64,000 nucleotides of DNA from Chenopodium formosanum (GCA_024500155.1 CM044880.1:7440001-7504000), one strand, 5' to 3'; positions 24,530-36,872 are shown, counted from the stretch's first letter. The notes: generated by a model from the letters alone, not told the origin. Numbers and translations are program-made.

Positions 24530-24610
24530 AATAATATGAATCAATCTCATGATATCCTGAAACCAGAGGGAAGCTCTAACCACTTGAGCTATCCCTCACT
24601 CCCTATAACG
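24530..24610 (-). mobile_element. tRNA-derived SINE, copy 2 (inverted)
   Basis: On the minus strand: A box TAGCTCAAGTGG (24580-24591) and B-box-like GAGATTGATTC (24538-24548), with shared text between them (GTTAGAGCTTCC). Same family as 13236-13340. Confidence 0.6.
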
Positions 24611-24892
24611 TTTTATAATATGAATGTATTTGGGCACAATTGATTCTTATAAAATAATATTGCACAGGATAGAAATAATTAAGTCCAATTAATCATAGAT
24701 TTTGATAAAGTATATATATATTAATCCTGGACTTTAACTATTTGCTTAAATTTAAGTATTACTCTTGTACTTTGTAGTCATTTTATTATGTTAAAATAAC
24801 CTAACATAATTATAATGTTAATCTAAAAATCTGTATGTAATAAGACTATTACACGATTTATTTGCATTGTACTTATAATTGAAATGTCGGTG

Positions 24893-25375
24893 CAAAGTCG
24901 CAAGCTTTTTCAAATATTGGTGCACTTGTTACATGTGTGAAGAACTTTCTCAAGAGCCGAGGAGTTGTCTTAGCCTTTAGGCTTGCTAAAGGGCTTTGTT
25001 GGTCTCAGTGGCGCTATCATATCGCAACTCTACTATGCATTGTATGGTGATGATGATGGCAAAAATTCTAAGGCCTTGATCCTCTTCATTGGTTGGCTCC
25101 CTGCCGCGATTTCATTTGCATTCCTACATACCATTACGATCTGCTATATACCTCCCTTGGCCTCGCCGGTTTTCTCATGGTTATGATCATACTTCAAAAC
25201 ACCAAAACCTTCACACGAGGTGAGTACATTAGTGGTATAGCCGTTATTCTTTTGCTCCTTTTACCACTTTACACTGTGATTAAAGAAGAATACAAGGTAC
25301 CAAAAAAAAAAAAAAAAAAAAGTGGAGAGGAGTTGGAGAGTGTATCCAGTGTTAATGTTGTGGATTACTTTAGCC
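24893..25375 (+). pseudogene. Decayed second-exon fragment of an MFS transporter gene
   Basis: Starts at the position of the exon 2 acceptor, but the AG is replaced (ATGTCGGTGCAAAG). Similarity runs in pieces: SQAFSN-GALVTCVKNF, LLKGFVGLSGAIISQLYYAL, ILFIGWLPAAISFAF, then a deletion of about 20 codons and a frame change into LYTSLGLAGFLMVMIILQ and TFTRGEY. It ends after YTVIKEEYKV, a run of about 19 A (25302-25320) and a short EELESVS stretch. The second half of the transporter and any exon 1 are absent. The residues NTKTFTRGEY and GKNSKALILFIGW match copies 4 and 5, not the flanking copies 2 and 3. Confidence 0.85.
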
Positions 25376-25596
25376 TATGTTATGATTACTTAATGAAAAT
25401 CCGTGTTAATCATGATTTTGTGAATTGCCTTATAGGAGATTTGTTTGTTATATCTTATACATGCATAAATTACTATTGCTACGAAAGCATTATACAAATA
25501 TTAATGTAAAATTACTATTTTTACACAACTCTGCTATCTTATTTTATAAAATGAAATTTTATGTATTTATAATTAAACAAATAAATTTTAAACTAA

Positions 25597-25831
25597 GGGT
25601 TTGTTCTCTTACATTGAAATTAAGTTCAGTTCAATTCAGTTCAACTCAGCTCAGTTCAGCTCAGTTCAGTTCAGTTCAACTTTTAATTTCCTTCTCTTAT
25701 AAAATATTTAGTTCAGTTTAGTTCAGTCCAGTTCAGCTCAGTTCAGTTCAGTTCAGCTCAGTTCAGTTCAGTTCAGTTCAGCTCAGTTCAGTTCAGTTCA
25801 GCTGAGTTCATTCAATGAGAACATGCCCTAA
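25597..25831. mobile_element. GTTCAG-type MITE, copy 3
   Basis: GGGTTTGTTCTCTTACATTG at the left, TGAGAACATGCCC at the right, TAA on both sides, and an interior of GTTCA/GCTCA repeats around CTTCTCTTATAAAATATT. A 3-bp TAA/TTA target suits PIF/Harbinger-type elements (inference). Confidence 0.75.
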
Positions 25832-26240
25832 GCTAAGCTATTGATATATACATTGTCAGATCTTCAATAATATAATCTCCTTGCAAATTATTTTTAAAGA
25901 TTTTTTTAACCATTTTTCTTAGAAAACCAATCAATACATGAATCATATACATTAAGAATCCTTAATAAAACAAAATTAATAACTAGCCTAGTGATAAGCG
26001 CATGATCAAATAATATTATAAGCAAGACAGCTAACAAGTTATTAAACTTATTAATTACATTACCTAATTAAATAATTCAACCTCAAATCCTTCAAATTCT
26101 GTTTGAATTCAAACTTTCTCCTCAATAACATGGGCTAGCTTAGGTCAACTACAAAGTCTCAATCTAGCAATTTTTCCCAAAAATTAACATATTACATAGA
26201 ATAATTTTGACTATATATTCACATTTTAAAACAACGTTCC

Positions 26241-26247
26241 TATAAAT
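26241..26247 (+). promoter_or_regulatory. Putative TATA box of MFS copy 3
   Basis: TATAAAT after ACAACGTTCC, 152 bp before the ATG. It is at the same place as the TATATAT of copy 2. Confidence 0.5.
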
Positions 26248-26398
26248 GGTCATGATCTATCTAGCTACTTGCACATTAATTTACACTATACTACTATATG
26301 TGACCTTATATCTATACATACACTTTCACTAGCCCTCAATATAGTAATCTCAACTTCAACTCTCCTTCCCAAAACAAATTAAATAGTTATTAGCGACG

Positions 26399-29300
26399 AT
26401 GGTGGTTGATGGTGGTGGAGGCGGTGATGGACTTAGTTTCGTGGTGCGTGTTATAATGGGACGGTGGTTCATGGTGTTCTCCATCATCCTAGTGATGTCC
26501 GTAGCAGGAGCCACCTACATGTTTGGGTTGTACTCTAAGGACATAAAATCGTCCCTAGGGTATAGTCAAACTACCCTTAACCTCCTTAGCTTTTTCAAGG
26601 ATTTAGGGTCTACAGTAGGGGTACCTTCGGGTCTACTAATGGAGATTGCACCGCCTTGGGTGGTCTTAGCCGTGGGTTCTGTCCTTAACTTTTTTGGCTA
26701 CTTCATGATTTGGCTCGCGATTACCGGTCGTATAGCCAAGCCTTCTGTTTGGCAAATGTGCTTGTATATTTTCATAGGTATGTGTATACTTTCTCTAGTG
26801 TAAGCCTTCGACCTGTTTGGTACTCCTTCAGTCCCTTATTTAGATTTCTACTTCTCTCTATTATGTTAGGACTAAATGCTAGAAGTAGAAATCTAATCAA
26901 GGGACGAAAGGAGTAAATCTTAATGATATATGCATGTTTTAGTGGGCCGATAAGCCAAAAAGACTATTTTCTCCCAAACTTTCTAAATAATATAAAAAAA
27001 TCTTTACTCAAAGGTCTCACATATCTTTGTGTTTATCATTGTGAAATGCGTGAATGAATAGTTAGTAGATCATAATATAATGTTATAGACTTATTATGTT
27101 AATATCACAGCATCATATTGATAGATTTTTTTATTCATGTTAGCACAATAGCACTCAAAAGTTTAGATTTATATTATCTTTTTAAACATGCATATATGTT
27201 ATATTGCATCTCATCATGTCCATTTAGCTTCAATGCGACCATCTTGTTCTGAAAATTTGGAGTGATATACAAAGTAAATTATATTGTCGGTGGGTAAGTT
27301 ACCTTTGTTGAGTCGGTGACTTAATTATATTAGCCCATTAGGCAATGAAGGTAACTATTATAATGTAATACTTCGTAGATAAAAAATAATTAATCTTATA
27401 AGGTTTAAGATAAGTTTAATAATCAATACTCTTTTGTATGTATAGGTTGTAAATATTTGAGAGTTATTGATCAGACTCTTTAGGTGTTTATATCAAAGGG
27501 CTATTTTCCTATTTGCATTAATGTACACATGATGTTCATATGTTTTATTCTTGATTTAGATAAATCTAACCAACTTAAGATCTTGGTAAAGCTAAGGTTT
27601 ATAATTATACTACTACTCTAAAACAAAGGGCTACTGAGTTTGAATTTTTAATGTGTAAGCGTTGAAAAGAATTAGGATTGATAGAAACTTAGAGACTTAT
27701 ATTCATTATTTTTTAAAAAAAACACTTCACCACGATCTATTTTTCTTGTATTTGGACTTGTTTATGAAAATATTTAGGCTTGACACGTGTCAAGTCATTG
27801 ACTTTTGTTGACCGATCATGAATAAAAGAAAACAACTCACAAAATTAGGATTAAAAAAACAAATTAAATAGCTGAAATTTGGGATTAATATTACCTATTT
27901 TTCAATATTTTCTTATATTCACCATAATTGATTTAAACATAAGAGAACGGAGATAGTATACATCATATTAAGAAAAATTTAACAAAAATGCAAATTTTAT
28001 TTTACCAAAGTATAAATTACAAATTTGGTCAAATAAAATGTGTGAATAGTGTAAAAGTCCTAAAACTCCGAATGGTGCAAGTATTGAAGAACGGAAGAAG
28101 TTTTATAAACACAATATCATTTGTGTGGATTGTTTTCTATCAAAGTTATTGTAATGGAGGATCAATAATTAATAACTCGAAAATGTTGTGTTTTGATATG
28201 TAGGTGGAAATTCTCAATCATTTGCAAATACCGGTGCACTTGTAACATGCGTGAAGAACTTCCCAGAGAGTCGAGGAGTAATCTTAGGCTTGCTAAAGGG
28301 CTTTGTTGGTCTAAGTGGTGCTATAATAACGCAACTCTACTTTGCATTGTATGGTGGTCATAACTCCAAAGCTCTAATCCTCCTCATCGGTTGGCTACCA
28401 GCCGCGATTTCACTAGTATTCCTACGCACCATCCGGTATATGAAAGTTGTTAGACAAAAAAATGAAGTCAAATTGTTCTATGAGATTCTCTATATCTCCC
28501 TTGGCCTTGCTGGTTTTCTTATGATCATGATCATACTTCAAAAGCAGCTAACCTTCAAACGAAGCGAGTTCATAGCAAGTGGTGTGGCGGTAGTCATTTT
28601 GCTCCTTTTACCCATTTTCACTGTGGTCAAAGAGGAGTTTAGGCAATGGAAGAAGAAGCAAGAAGTGTTACAAAATGCTCCCAAGGTAAATGTCGTCTTA
28701 AACAATGGTGAGGATAAGGAAGATAGGGTTAAGGATCTTCCTCTTGCATCCGATGAGGTAGTTGTAACATCAAGAAAGGCGGACTCCTGCTTTCAAAATG
28801 TGTTTCGTCCTCCACCCCAAGGAGAAGATTACACTATACTACAAGCACTCTTTAGTATAGACATGCTCATTCTATTTCTTGCTACCATATGTGGAACTGG
28901 CGGTACATTGACCGCCATTGACAATTTAGGTCAAATCGGGATATCACTTGGTTATCCAACTAAAAGCATCAGCACTTTTGTTTCTCTAGTAAGCATATGG
29001 AATTACTTAGGTCGTGTCGTGTCAGGTTTCTATTCGGAGCACTTGTTAAAGAAGTACAAGATTCCCAGACCTCTTTTTCTCACTTGCATGCTCCTACTTT
29101 CTTGTGTTGGGCACCTTCTAATTGCGTTCAACGTCCATAATGGGCTTTACGCTGCGTCTGTGATTATTGGGTTTACCTTCGGGGCCCAATGGCCTTTGCT
29201 TTACGGTATAATCTCGGAGTTGTTTGGACTTAAGTATTACTCAACTTTGTACAACTTTGGGTCAGTTGCAAGCCCAATAGGAGCTTACATTCTTAATGTG

Positions 29301-29621
29301 ATGATAACGGGCCATTTATATGATAAGGAGGCCACAAAGCAGATGAATTCATTGGGCCGACCCAGATTAGAAGGGGAAGAGTTAAATTGTGTTGGGGAAG
29401 AGTGTTTCCGTTTAGCATTTTTTATAATCACGGCAGCAACTATTTTTGGTATGTTAATTTCATTGATTTTGGTGGTAAGAACAAGAAAGTTTTATAAGAG
29501 TGATATTTATAAAAAGTTTAGGGAGGCGGCCGTAGTGGAGGATGATGAGTTGGTGAAGGGCGGTGCTATGGTGGCAACAAACGGAGCGAAAAAGGTGGAG
29601 ACGGCAAAGGTAGGAAGCTAA
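26399..29621 (+). CDS. Nodulin-like domain MFS transporter (NFD4-like), copy 3, two exons, 598 aa
   Basis: Exons 26399-26777 and 28204-29621 (phase-1 junction, GTATGT donor, TGTAG acceptor). The domain order is the same as in copy 2 and the sequence is nearly the same, including KQLTFKRSEF and the FRPPPQGEDYTILQALFSIDMLILFLATICG block. The variable cytosolic loop is five residues shorter, because copy 2's NKST stretch is missing. Unique changes include GAYILNVMITGH, where the paralogues have GGYILNVR. The reading frame is intact throughout, so it is likely functional. Like its relatives it is expected in a membrane; the substrate is unknown. It arose with its promoter and 3' flank by duplication of the copy 2 locus. 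Confidence 0.93.
26823..26913. mobile_element. Stowaway-like MITE, 91 bp, in intron 1 of MFS copy 3
   Basis: CTCCTTCAGTCCCTT at the left and its inverted copy at the right (GGGACGAAAGGAG), flanked by TA on both sides. The inner arms share AGATTTCTACTTCT. It is absent from the duplicate intron of copy 2, so it inserted after that duplication or was lost there. Confidence 0.85.
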
Positions 29622-30446
29622 ATGTTTTTAGTTGGGAAGTTTTTTTTAAAAAGTGATACGGATAATGTAGTGTAATGGTCATATATTAAGTACAGTAGGT
29701 TAGGTTCCGTGCAATAATGCACGGTTGTTAAAGTTCCAATGTATGTCATATTATTATAAAATAAACTCTTGCTATATTGATTTGGTACAATTAAAGCAAT
29801 TTACGTTTTAGCCAATCTATATTTATCTTATTAAAAATTTACATTAAATAAATTTTAACCAAATGGTAGACTGGTATGACCAAGAAGAAGAATGAAATAT
29901 ATATGTCTAGTGAGTTTTTAAGAAATGACTATTGTTAGTTTGTTACGATGGCAAGTGAATACATAAATGAAGTTCAAACACGATGTATTACAATGTAAAG
30001 AGAAAATTATGTATTAAAGTAACAAGTGTGACACTTTTATCTTCGATTTGAAGCAATTGTGCTTTATTTTTGCTACTTCTCTTTTGCAATCTAAGGTTTA
30101 GTACACTGCAAATTGGTTTGTAGTAGCGCCTATGAAAATTACGGAATTTCAAGGATTAGTTCGTGTTGCATAAGAGCTATTAACTATAAGAGACATGTTC
30201 CACTAGATCAACATTTTATATATAAATTTCATATATCTGTTGTAATTAATTAATGTACCATATAAAAAAATATCACTATGTTATTGTATTATACAAGAAT
30301 AATAAGGAAAAAAAAAAACCTACTTTAAGTTCACTGCTTCAAAGGATCACAAATGGTACAATTTAGAGTAATTGTGAGTCGTCAGAAGTCAAACTTTTGT
30401 TTTTTTTGGACAGAACAAAAGTCAAACTTTAGATGCGCATGAATCA

Positions 30447-30703
30447 ACTCCGTTCACTTCACCTTAAAAAAATAATATTAAGTAAAAATAATTTATGTTC
30501 AGTAAAAACAAGTTCAGTTCAGTAAAATTTAGTTTTCATAAAGAAGAAATATAATAGAAAATCAGCAAAAAAAATATTAATTTCAGTTCAGCAAAAAGAA
30601 TTTCAATTCATTAAAATTAATTTAAATTCAGCAATTATAATTTTATTTCAATAAAAATAATTTCGGTTCAGCAAAAATAAGGTGAAGTGAACGGGACCTT
30701 AAA
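30447..30703. mobile_element. TTCAGTAAAA-type MITE
   Basis: Terminal inverted repeats CCGTTCACTTCACCTTA (left) and its complement near 30679-30694. The interior is made of degenerate TTCAGTTCAGYAAAAATAA repeats of about 15-20 bp. Confidence 0.65.
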
Positions 30704-30884
30704 ACATGTAATAATTTGATTGTATTTGGGCATTATTGATTCAAACAAAATAATACTTCACAGGATAGAAGGAATTGACCATAGTTATTGATGTATGTAT
30801 ATAATCAATCCTACACTTTAATAATCTGTACTCCGTATAAGATTTTGGTTATATTCATACTCTAACATGATGTCAAGAACCAGC

Positions 30885-30977
30885 TGATAGAGTATAAAAC
30901 ATATTTATGGGTCTCAACCATCAACTTAAGCTTTTGGTTGATGGTTGAGGCCCATAAATATGTTTTATACTCTATCA
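30885..30977. repeat. Near-perfect 93-nt hairpin (41-bp arms, 11-nt loop)
   Basis: Arms 30885-30925 and 30937-30977 are inverted copies with one mismatch that would be a G-U pair in RNA transcribed from the plus strand. The loop is TTAAGCTTTTG. Just downstream, GGGTTCAAATCTC resembles a polymerase III B box. It could be a foldback element or a small-RNA precursor. Confidence 0.8.
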
Positions 30978-31295
30978 TAATAAAAAAGTTATGGGTTCAA
31001 ATCTCATTTATATCTCTCCTCTAAACAAGTGAGATTTATTTTGTTTGATGATTTTAGAAATAGAAAGATTATCAAATTCTTGTCAATAAATGCATGGAAG
31101 AAATAAAGCAGCAGCATGCCATGACCGCAATTTTGGCAACTTTAGCTAATCAGCCGGTCAATATATTCATCATTTATGTACATTAATGTGCGTGGGCAAG
31201 TCCGCAAGTCGAAATAGAAAAGTACTCCTCCCGGTTTTTTTTTATCCATAAAAAAAATAAATAAAAAATTTAAAAAAACCTAATGAATGGGATAT

Positions 31296-31322
31296 ATATT
31301 AATATATATATATATATATATA
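31296..31322. repeat. (AT)n microsatellite
   Basis: About 12 tandem AT units. Confidence 0.85.
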
Positions 31323-31414
31323 ATGAAACAAGGTTTTTTTAAAAATGGGTGCAAGTAGAAAAAGCAAATCAAAACAAGAGAAATGATGTTAAACTAAATG
31401 TTTGTAAGAGCAAG

Positions 31415-31755
31415 GCATAAAAATAATTTCAGTTCAGTTCTGTAAAATTAAGTTCAGTTCAGTAAAAATAATTTCAGTTCAGTAAAAATAAGTTTAGTGC
31501 GGTAAAATTAGGTTCAGTTCAGTAAAAATAATTTCAGTTCAGTAATAATAAGTTTAGTTCAGTATAATTCAGTTTTCTTAAAGAAGAATTATAACAAAAA
31601 ATCAGTAAAAATCATTTCAGTTCAACAAAAATAATTTCATTTCAGTAAAATTAATTTAAGTTCAATAAAAATAATTTAAGTTCGGCAAATATAATTTTGA
31701 TTCTATAAAAATAATTCCAGTTTAGCAAAAATAAGGAGATGATAACGGAGCCTAA
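31415..31755. mobile_element. TTCAGTAAAA-type MITE, second copy
   Basis: At least eight copies of (A)TTTCAGTTCAGTAAAAATA with drift. The right end, AACGGAGCCTAA, is similar in style to the copy at 30447-30703. The left end is unclear. Confidence 0.55.
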
Positions 31756-33046
31756 GATAAATAACTAAATTAAAGTGAATGAAAACAAAGGTAGAATATT
31801 ACATGGTATAGTGAAAGGGATTAAAACCTTAAATTGAAAAGTGGGCAAATGTAGAGGTCTAGAGGAGGTATATATATTTATTAAAACTTGTTTAAATGAA
31901 TATGTTACGTATAATTAATTAAAATTAAACAAGTTGTAATACAAGTAGCAATTTTGTATTTTTGTGTAATATAATTAGGTACTCCCGTGCACGGCATATA
32001 ATGAATTAAACACAATGAAAGAATAATAGGTGAAGTGATTAGTGACAAGATCATGGTCATTATATTTGACCTGGCCTGCCTTAAACATTATCTAATACTT
32101 GGTGAATATAAGTCTAGTGAGTAGTGACAAGAGCATAAAATCGGGTGAAAGTTTCATTGTTTGATTCATTTTTTGTGGAAATAAAGTTAGTAAGCTAGCA
32201 CTCTTCAATTTTTCTAGAAGGTCATTCTATGGTCTCTATCCTTAAAATCTTAAAGCACTTTCTAAGGTATATGTAAAATATATTCGGGTATTTTGATTTT
32301 AATTATTGGTTTTTACATTTGGGCTCACAGTATATATAGAAAATCTAGACATAAAAGCTAAAACAAATAAACATTAATGTAAAACGAAAATAATACTCCG
32401 TAGTTAAAATGATTATTATTAACAATAAAACCTCAAAGCAACAAAAAAATTTGTAGTTTAAACAAAAATATCTCCACGTCCAAACCCATAATCAAATTAA
32501 ATAACATATCACCTAAAACCCAAAAACATATGCTGTTATTTTGACCGAGTGCATCATGAGCATTGTGCACCCGAGTGCAACAATTAATTTGCATTTTAAA
32601 TCTACGTAAGCTTATTTTGTATAGTAGTAAATAATCTACCTTAAATCTATAATACTTATTGGTCTACTCCTATACAATTATACATGTCCTTCTAATTGAT
32701 TTCCTTTTTAATATAGACAATATTATTCTAACTTATTGATTCTTAACCAATAGGATTAAACTAACAATTTATCATAGTAATTAGCAACAAAATTAAATAA
32801 AAGCATGCAAACCCTCTTATTAGACCAAAGTTTTTATTCCTTTAAGAGCTCAACATGTAACAACACTAAGGTCCCTCACTTTGTTCATCCCAATAGCTAA
32901 ATCATTACTGTATAATTCTGACTAATCAAACTTTTAACGTATAAACTGGTCCACTATATCGATCAGAAGATCACTATCATCATTTATGTTTCTCACATCA
33001 ACATGTTCGTTGATAGTCCTTGTTACCACTAGTATTTGCTACTATC
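31756..33046. other. Intergenic, no gene seen
   Basis: AT-rich spacer before MFS copy 4. One TACTCCGTA lies at 32394-32402. Confidence 0.55.
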
Positions 33047-33053
33047 TATAAAC
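33047..33053 (+). promoter_or_regulatory. Putative TATA box of MFS copy 4
   Basis: TATAAAC, 107 bp before the ATG at 33160. Confidence 0.45.
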
Positions 33054-33159
33054 CTACCTTTTCCACACATATTTTCACATCATTTTTATTAAACTCAACT
33101 ATATCTCCCTCTCAAGTCTCAAACATAAATTCCCATAGTCTTAGGCTAGACACCTAATC

Positions 33160-36100
33160 ATGGTGGTTGAAGGCGGTGGTGGCCACCCCCGCTTGGTGAT
33201 GCGTGTCTTAACGGGGCAATGGTTCATGGTGTTTTCCTCCCTCCTAGTGATGTCTACGGCAGGAGCCACGTACATGTTTGGGTTGTACTCTAAGGACATA
33301 AAAAAATCCTTAGGGTATGACCAAAGTACCCTTAACCTCCTTAGTTTCTTTAAGGACTTGGGATCCATTGCCGGTGTGCCCTCAGGGCTACTAATGGAAG
33401 TCACCCCGCCTTGGGTGGTTCTAATCGTTGGTGCTGTCCTCAATTTCTTTGGTTACTTCATGATGTGGCTCGCCGTTACTAGTCGAATCCCTAAGCCCGC
33501 TATTTGGCAAATGTGCTTGTATATTTGTGTAGGTACGTGTTTATTATTATTCAATAGTAATCATGTTTATAATATGCACGCATTTAAAAATTATATGATC
33601 CATATTTATGTTTTCAAGTAAAATTTTTGGCTCTTAGTATTATCAGAGATACCTTATCCTTACGTATGCACTTTTGTCTTCGATTGAACTTTTGAAAAAT
33701 ACATGTTTAATGATTATAAGATATATGGTTCAAAAAAATTTAGCCTCATTCATATAAAATTGACTTTATCTCTTTATCTTTGCTCGGAATTCTGAGGTCT
33801 TGGATTGATGCAATAACTATTTACATCTTAACAAGTGACCACAAGAGAGTTGTTTTGGTCCCATGAGTTAGGCTAGTGAACTGTTGACACCATTCACGAT
33901 CATTTAAACAAAACGACGTAGGACCAAAAAACAACGTGATTTGTCTATCACTAATTATTTATAAACCAACTTTCGAAAAGTATAGTGTCAACTTAATTAA
34001 AACACATCTTTATTTTGTAAACATGTACACTTTAAAATAGTTCGTTGTCCCATATGTTTTTTAACTTTTTTTGGAATTTAATCATTAATCACAATTCATG
34101 TGCATTTAAATCTATCTTTGTACTTTTGTTTCAAAATAATAATAATAATAAATAAAAAAAAATCTATCTTTGTAATTGCTAATTAGCTAAGGTAATTAGT
34201 TTAATTAGAACCATGGCAATTTTTACATCTGCATCTTAAGTTAGTTTTTAAAAAGAATTATCATCAAAATCATCACCTAATATAAGTTATCTTGTTTCTA
34301 TAATGTATGTTTTGTACAAGAGACATGAAAGTTTTGATTATTCGATAGAACCATATATATAACATGTGGGACTGGTAGCTAGTGATATTAGATAGAGATG
34401 TCAATTCAGATCATTCAATCACATTTAATTTGATTGGGTCTAATTTTGAATTGTGTCTATTTCAAAAACTAGTATAATATGTCAAAAAACTTGTAAATAA
34501 ATTTCAAAAGTCAAGATGTTTAAAATCCTAATTTGAAATGTCAACTTTCCATAATTTTGTAAACCAGTATTTCTACACCCCGGCCCTATCATTCTTTGGT
34601 TGACCACCGATTTAATTTGATCAACAAACAAGTCAATACGATATAAGATTTTTCCTTAGTCTTTTGCTAGGTCCAGACAAAGGCGCTACATTTTTTGACT
34701 AATGGTGTTCTAATAGAATTTGACTAATTTAACACTAATAGTAATGTCATGTTTATACTTGTATATGTAGGTGCAAACTCGCAAGCCTTTTCAAATACTG
34801 GTGCACTTGTTACTTGTGTAAAGAACTTCCCTGAAAGCCGAGGAGTTGTCTTAGGCTTGTTAAAGGGCTTTGTTGGTCTAAGTGGTGCTATCATAACGCA
34901 ACTTTACTACGCATTGTACGGTGATAATGGTAAAAATTCCACGGCCTTAATCCTCTTCATTGGTTGGCTACCTGCCGCGATTTCATTTGCATTCCTACGT
35001 ACCATCCGATATTTGAAAATTGTACGTCGAAAAAATGAGGTAAATGTCTTCTATGAGTTGCTTTATATCTCCCTTGGCCTAGCCGGTTTTCTCATGGTCA
35101 TGATCATAATTCAAAACACCAAAACCTTCACACGAGGTGAGTACATTGGGAGTGGTATAGCAGTTATTCTTTTGCTTCTATTACCTCTTTACACCGTGAT
35201 TAAAGAGGAATACAAGGTACAAAAGACGAGTAGAGAGGAGTTGAAGCGTGTATCTAATGTTGATATTGTGGTAAACAATGGTCAAGAGAAGGAGCGTGAA
35301 GTTTTGGGTGTTTTAAACTCGGCGCCTCATTCATCTGTGGTTGAGTTGCCTGAGAAACAAAGAGAGGCAGACTCATGTTTTCAAAACATATTTCGTTCTC
35401 CAGATCGAGGGGAAGATTACACCATACTACAAGCGATTTTCAACATAGACATGCTCATTTTGGTGATCACTATTATAAGTGGACTTGGTGGCACATTGAC
35501 AGCCATTGACAACTTGGGCCAAATTGGTATGTCACTGGGGTACCCAGCTCGTAGCATTAGTACTTTTATATCGCTAGTGAGCATATGGAATTACTTAGGT
35601 CGTGTCGTGGCAGGTTTTGGTTCGGAACACTTGTTAAAGAAGTACAAAATTCCAAGGCCTCTTGTGCTAAGTTTTACACTATTGCTCTCTTGTGTTGGAC
35701 ATCTTCTCATTGCTTTTGATGTTAAAAATGGGCTTTACATTGCAACCGTTGTTATGGGGTTTACTTATGGGGCCCAATGGCCTTTGCTATTTGCCATTAT
35801 ATCTGAATTGTATGGGCTTAAATACTACGCAACTTTATACAATTTGGGTACAGTGGCAAGCCCAATAGGAGGTTACATTCTCAATGTGAGATTAACAGGC
35901 TACTTATATGATAGAGAGGCCCAAAAGCAAATGCAGGCCTTGGGCCGGATCAGGAAAAAGGGTGAAGAGTTAAACTGTAATGGGCCAGAATGTTTTCGCT
36001 TGGCATTTTTTGTGATCACAGCAGCTACTATTTTTAGTATGTTGTTTTCATTGATATTGGTGGTAAGAACAAGAAAGTTTTACAAGAGTGACATTTATAG

Positions 36101-36206
36101 AAAGTTTAGGGAGGCGGAAACTGCGGTGGAGGCTGAGTTGGTTGGTGGTGTCATAGTATTGGATGATGGAAGTAAGAAGCCGGAAATGAAGGTGGCAAAA
36201 GGGTAG
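33160..36206 (+). CDS. Nodulin-like domain MFS transporter (NFD4-like), copy 4, two exons, 602 aa
   Basis: Exons 33160-33532 and 34771-36206 with a 1.24-kb phase-1 intron. The N-terminal Nodulin-like half holds RVLTGQWFMVFSSLLVMST, GYDQSTLNLLSFFKDLGSI and WQMCLYICVGANSQ across the splice. The first half ends in LVMVIIIQNTKTFTRGEYIGSG-type text (read as LAGFLMVMIIIQ then TFTRGEYIGSG). The second half holds FNIDMLILVITIISGLGG, TAIDNLGQIGMSLGYP, SIWNYLGRVVAGFGSEH and YGAQWPLLFAIISELYG. The tail is RTRKFYKSDIYRKF. The loop between halves is long and charged and carries READSCFQN. With copy 5 it forms a second subgroup, set apart by QNTKTF/RGEY, VVAGFG and GYLYD. Open and likely functional; substrate unknown. 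Confidence 0.93.
33533..34770 (+). other. Intron 1 of MFS copy 4
   Basis: GTACGT donor and ATGTAG acceptor. AT-rich, with nothing else recognised inside. Confidence 0.85.
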
Positions 36207-36781
36207 GAAATTTGATTGTTTATAAATAAGACGGATCTATCAGGTTGTAACCCTTTACATATCAATATGATCCTTATTAGCCGTAAGGATCCTTTGAAAT
36301 GGGGCAGACGGACATTTATCATTTTAGGAATTTAGGTGTGCCATGAATATAGTGTGCTCACGTGTATTATTATCTCGGTTGAGAGGTGTACTGTTAACAA
36401 AAAATTATCGTAGACTAATGCATTGTATACTAGAAATAATAGTATAAAAATAAATTGAAACATGTGTTAGGATTGAGGTCATGCATATGTTTGTAGGGCT
36501 AATGGTTAGCCCGTGTAATCGTGTATGCATAGTTGGATCACTTTGATCATTAGGTGCATCAGACTCCCAGTAATTCTTGTATTAGAGTACTACTTACTCC
36601 ATATAGTATGAAGAGGAACTCCTAATAATCGTTTTATCACATTGCTAAGCTAACATATAACATGACATTATAGTAAACGATCTAATACGGACTATACTTC
36701 GTTGTTTTTACTCGTGTTGTACTCTTACTAGAGTACTAGTAATATTATGTACTTTTGCCTGGCAAGGTTGCATTTCTTATA

Positions 36782-36872
36782 CTATCTCCGTTACTTATTA
36801 TGTGCAACAAAAGGGTATTATTTGTGAGACGTAAAATATTTCTTTGTTGCACATAATAAGAAATAGAGGTAG
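36782..36872. mobile_element. Stowaway-like MITE, 91 bp, downstream of MFS copy 4
   Basis: CTATCTCCGTTACTTATTAT and its inverted copy at the right (AATAGAGGTAG), flanked by TA on both sides. The right end, with about 40 bp of flank, is partly repeated at 36900-36940. Confidence 0.8.

Larger units (their letters stand above)
25852..30156 (+). repeat. Segmental duplication unit B (contains MFS copy 3)
   Basis: Collinear with 19668-24526 through upstream region, gene and 3' flank. Differences include a shorter intron, a MITE in the intron, and about 165 bp of extra sequence near 29697-29862 containing CCGTGCAATAATGCACGG. Confidence 0.75.
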
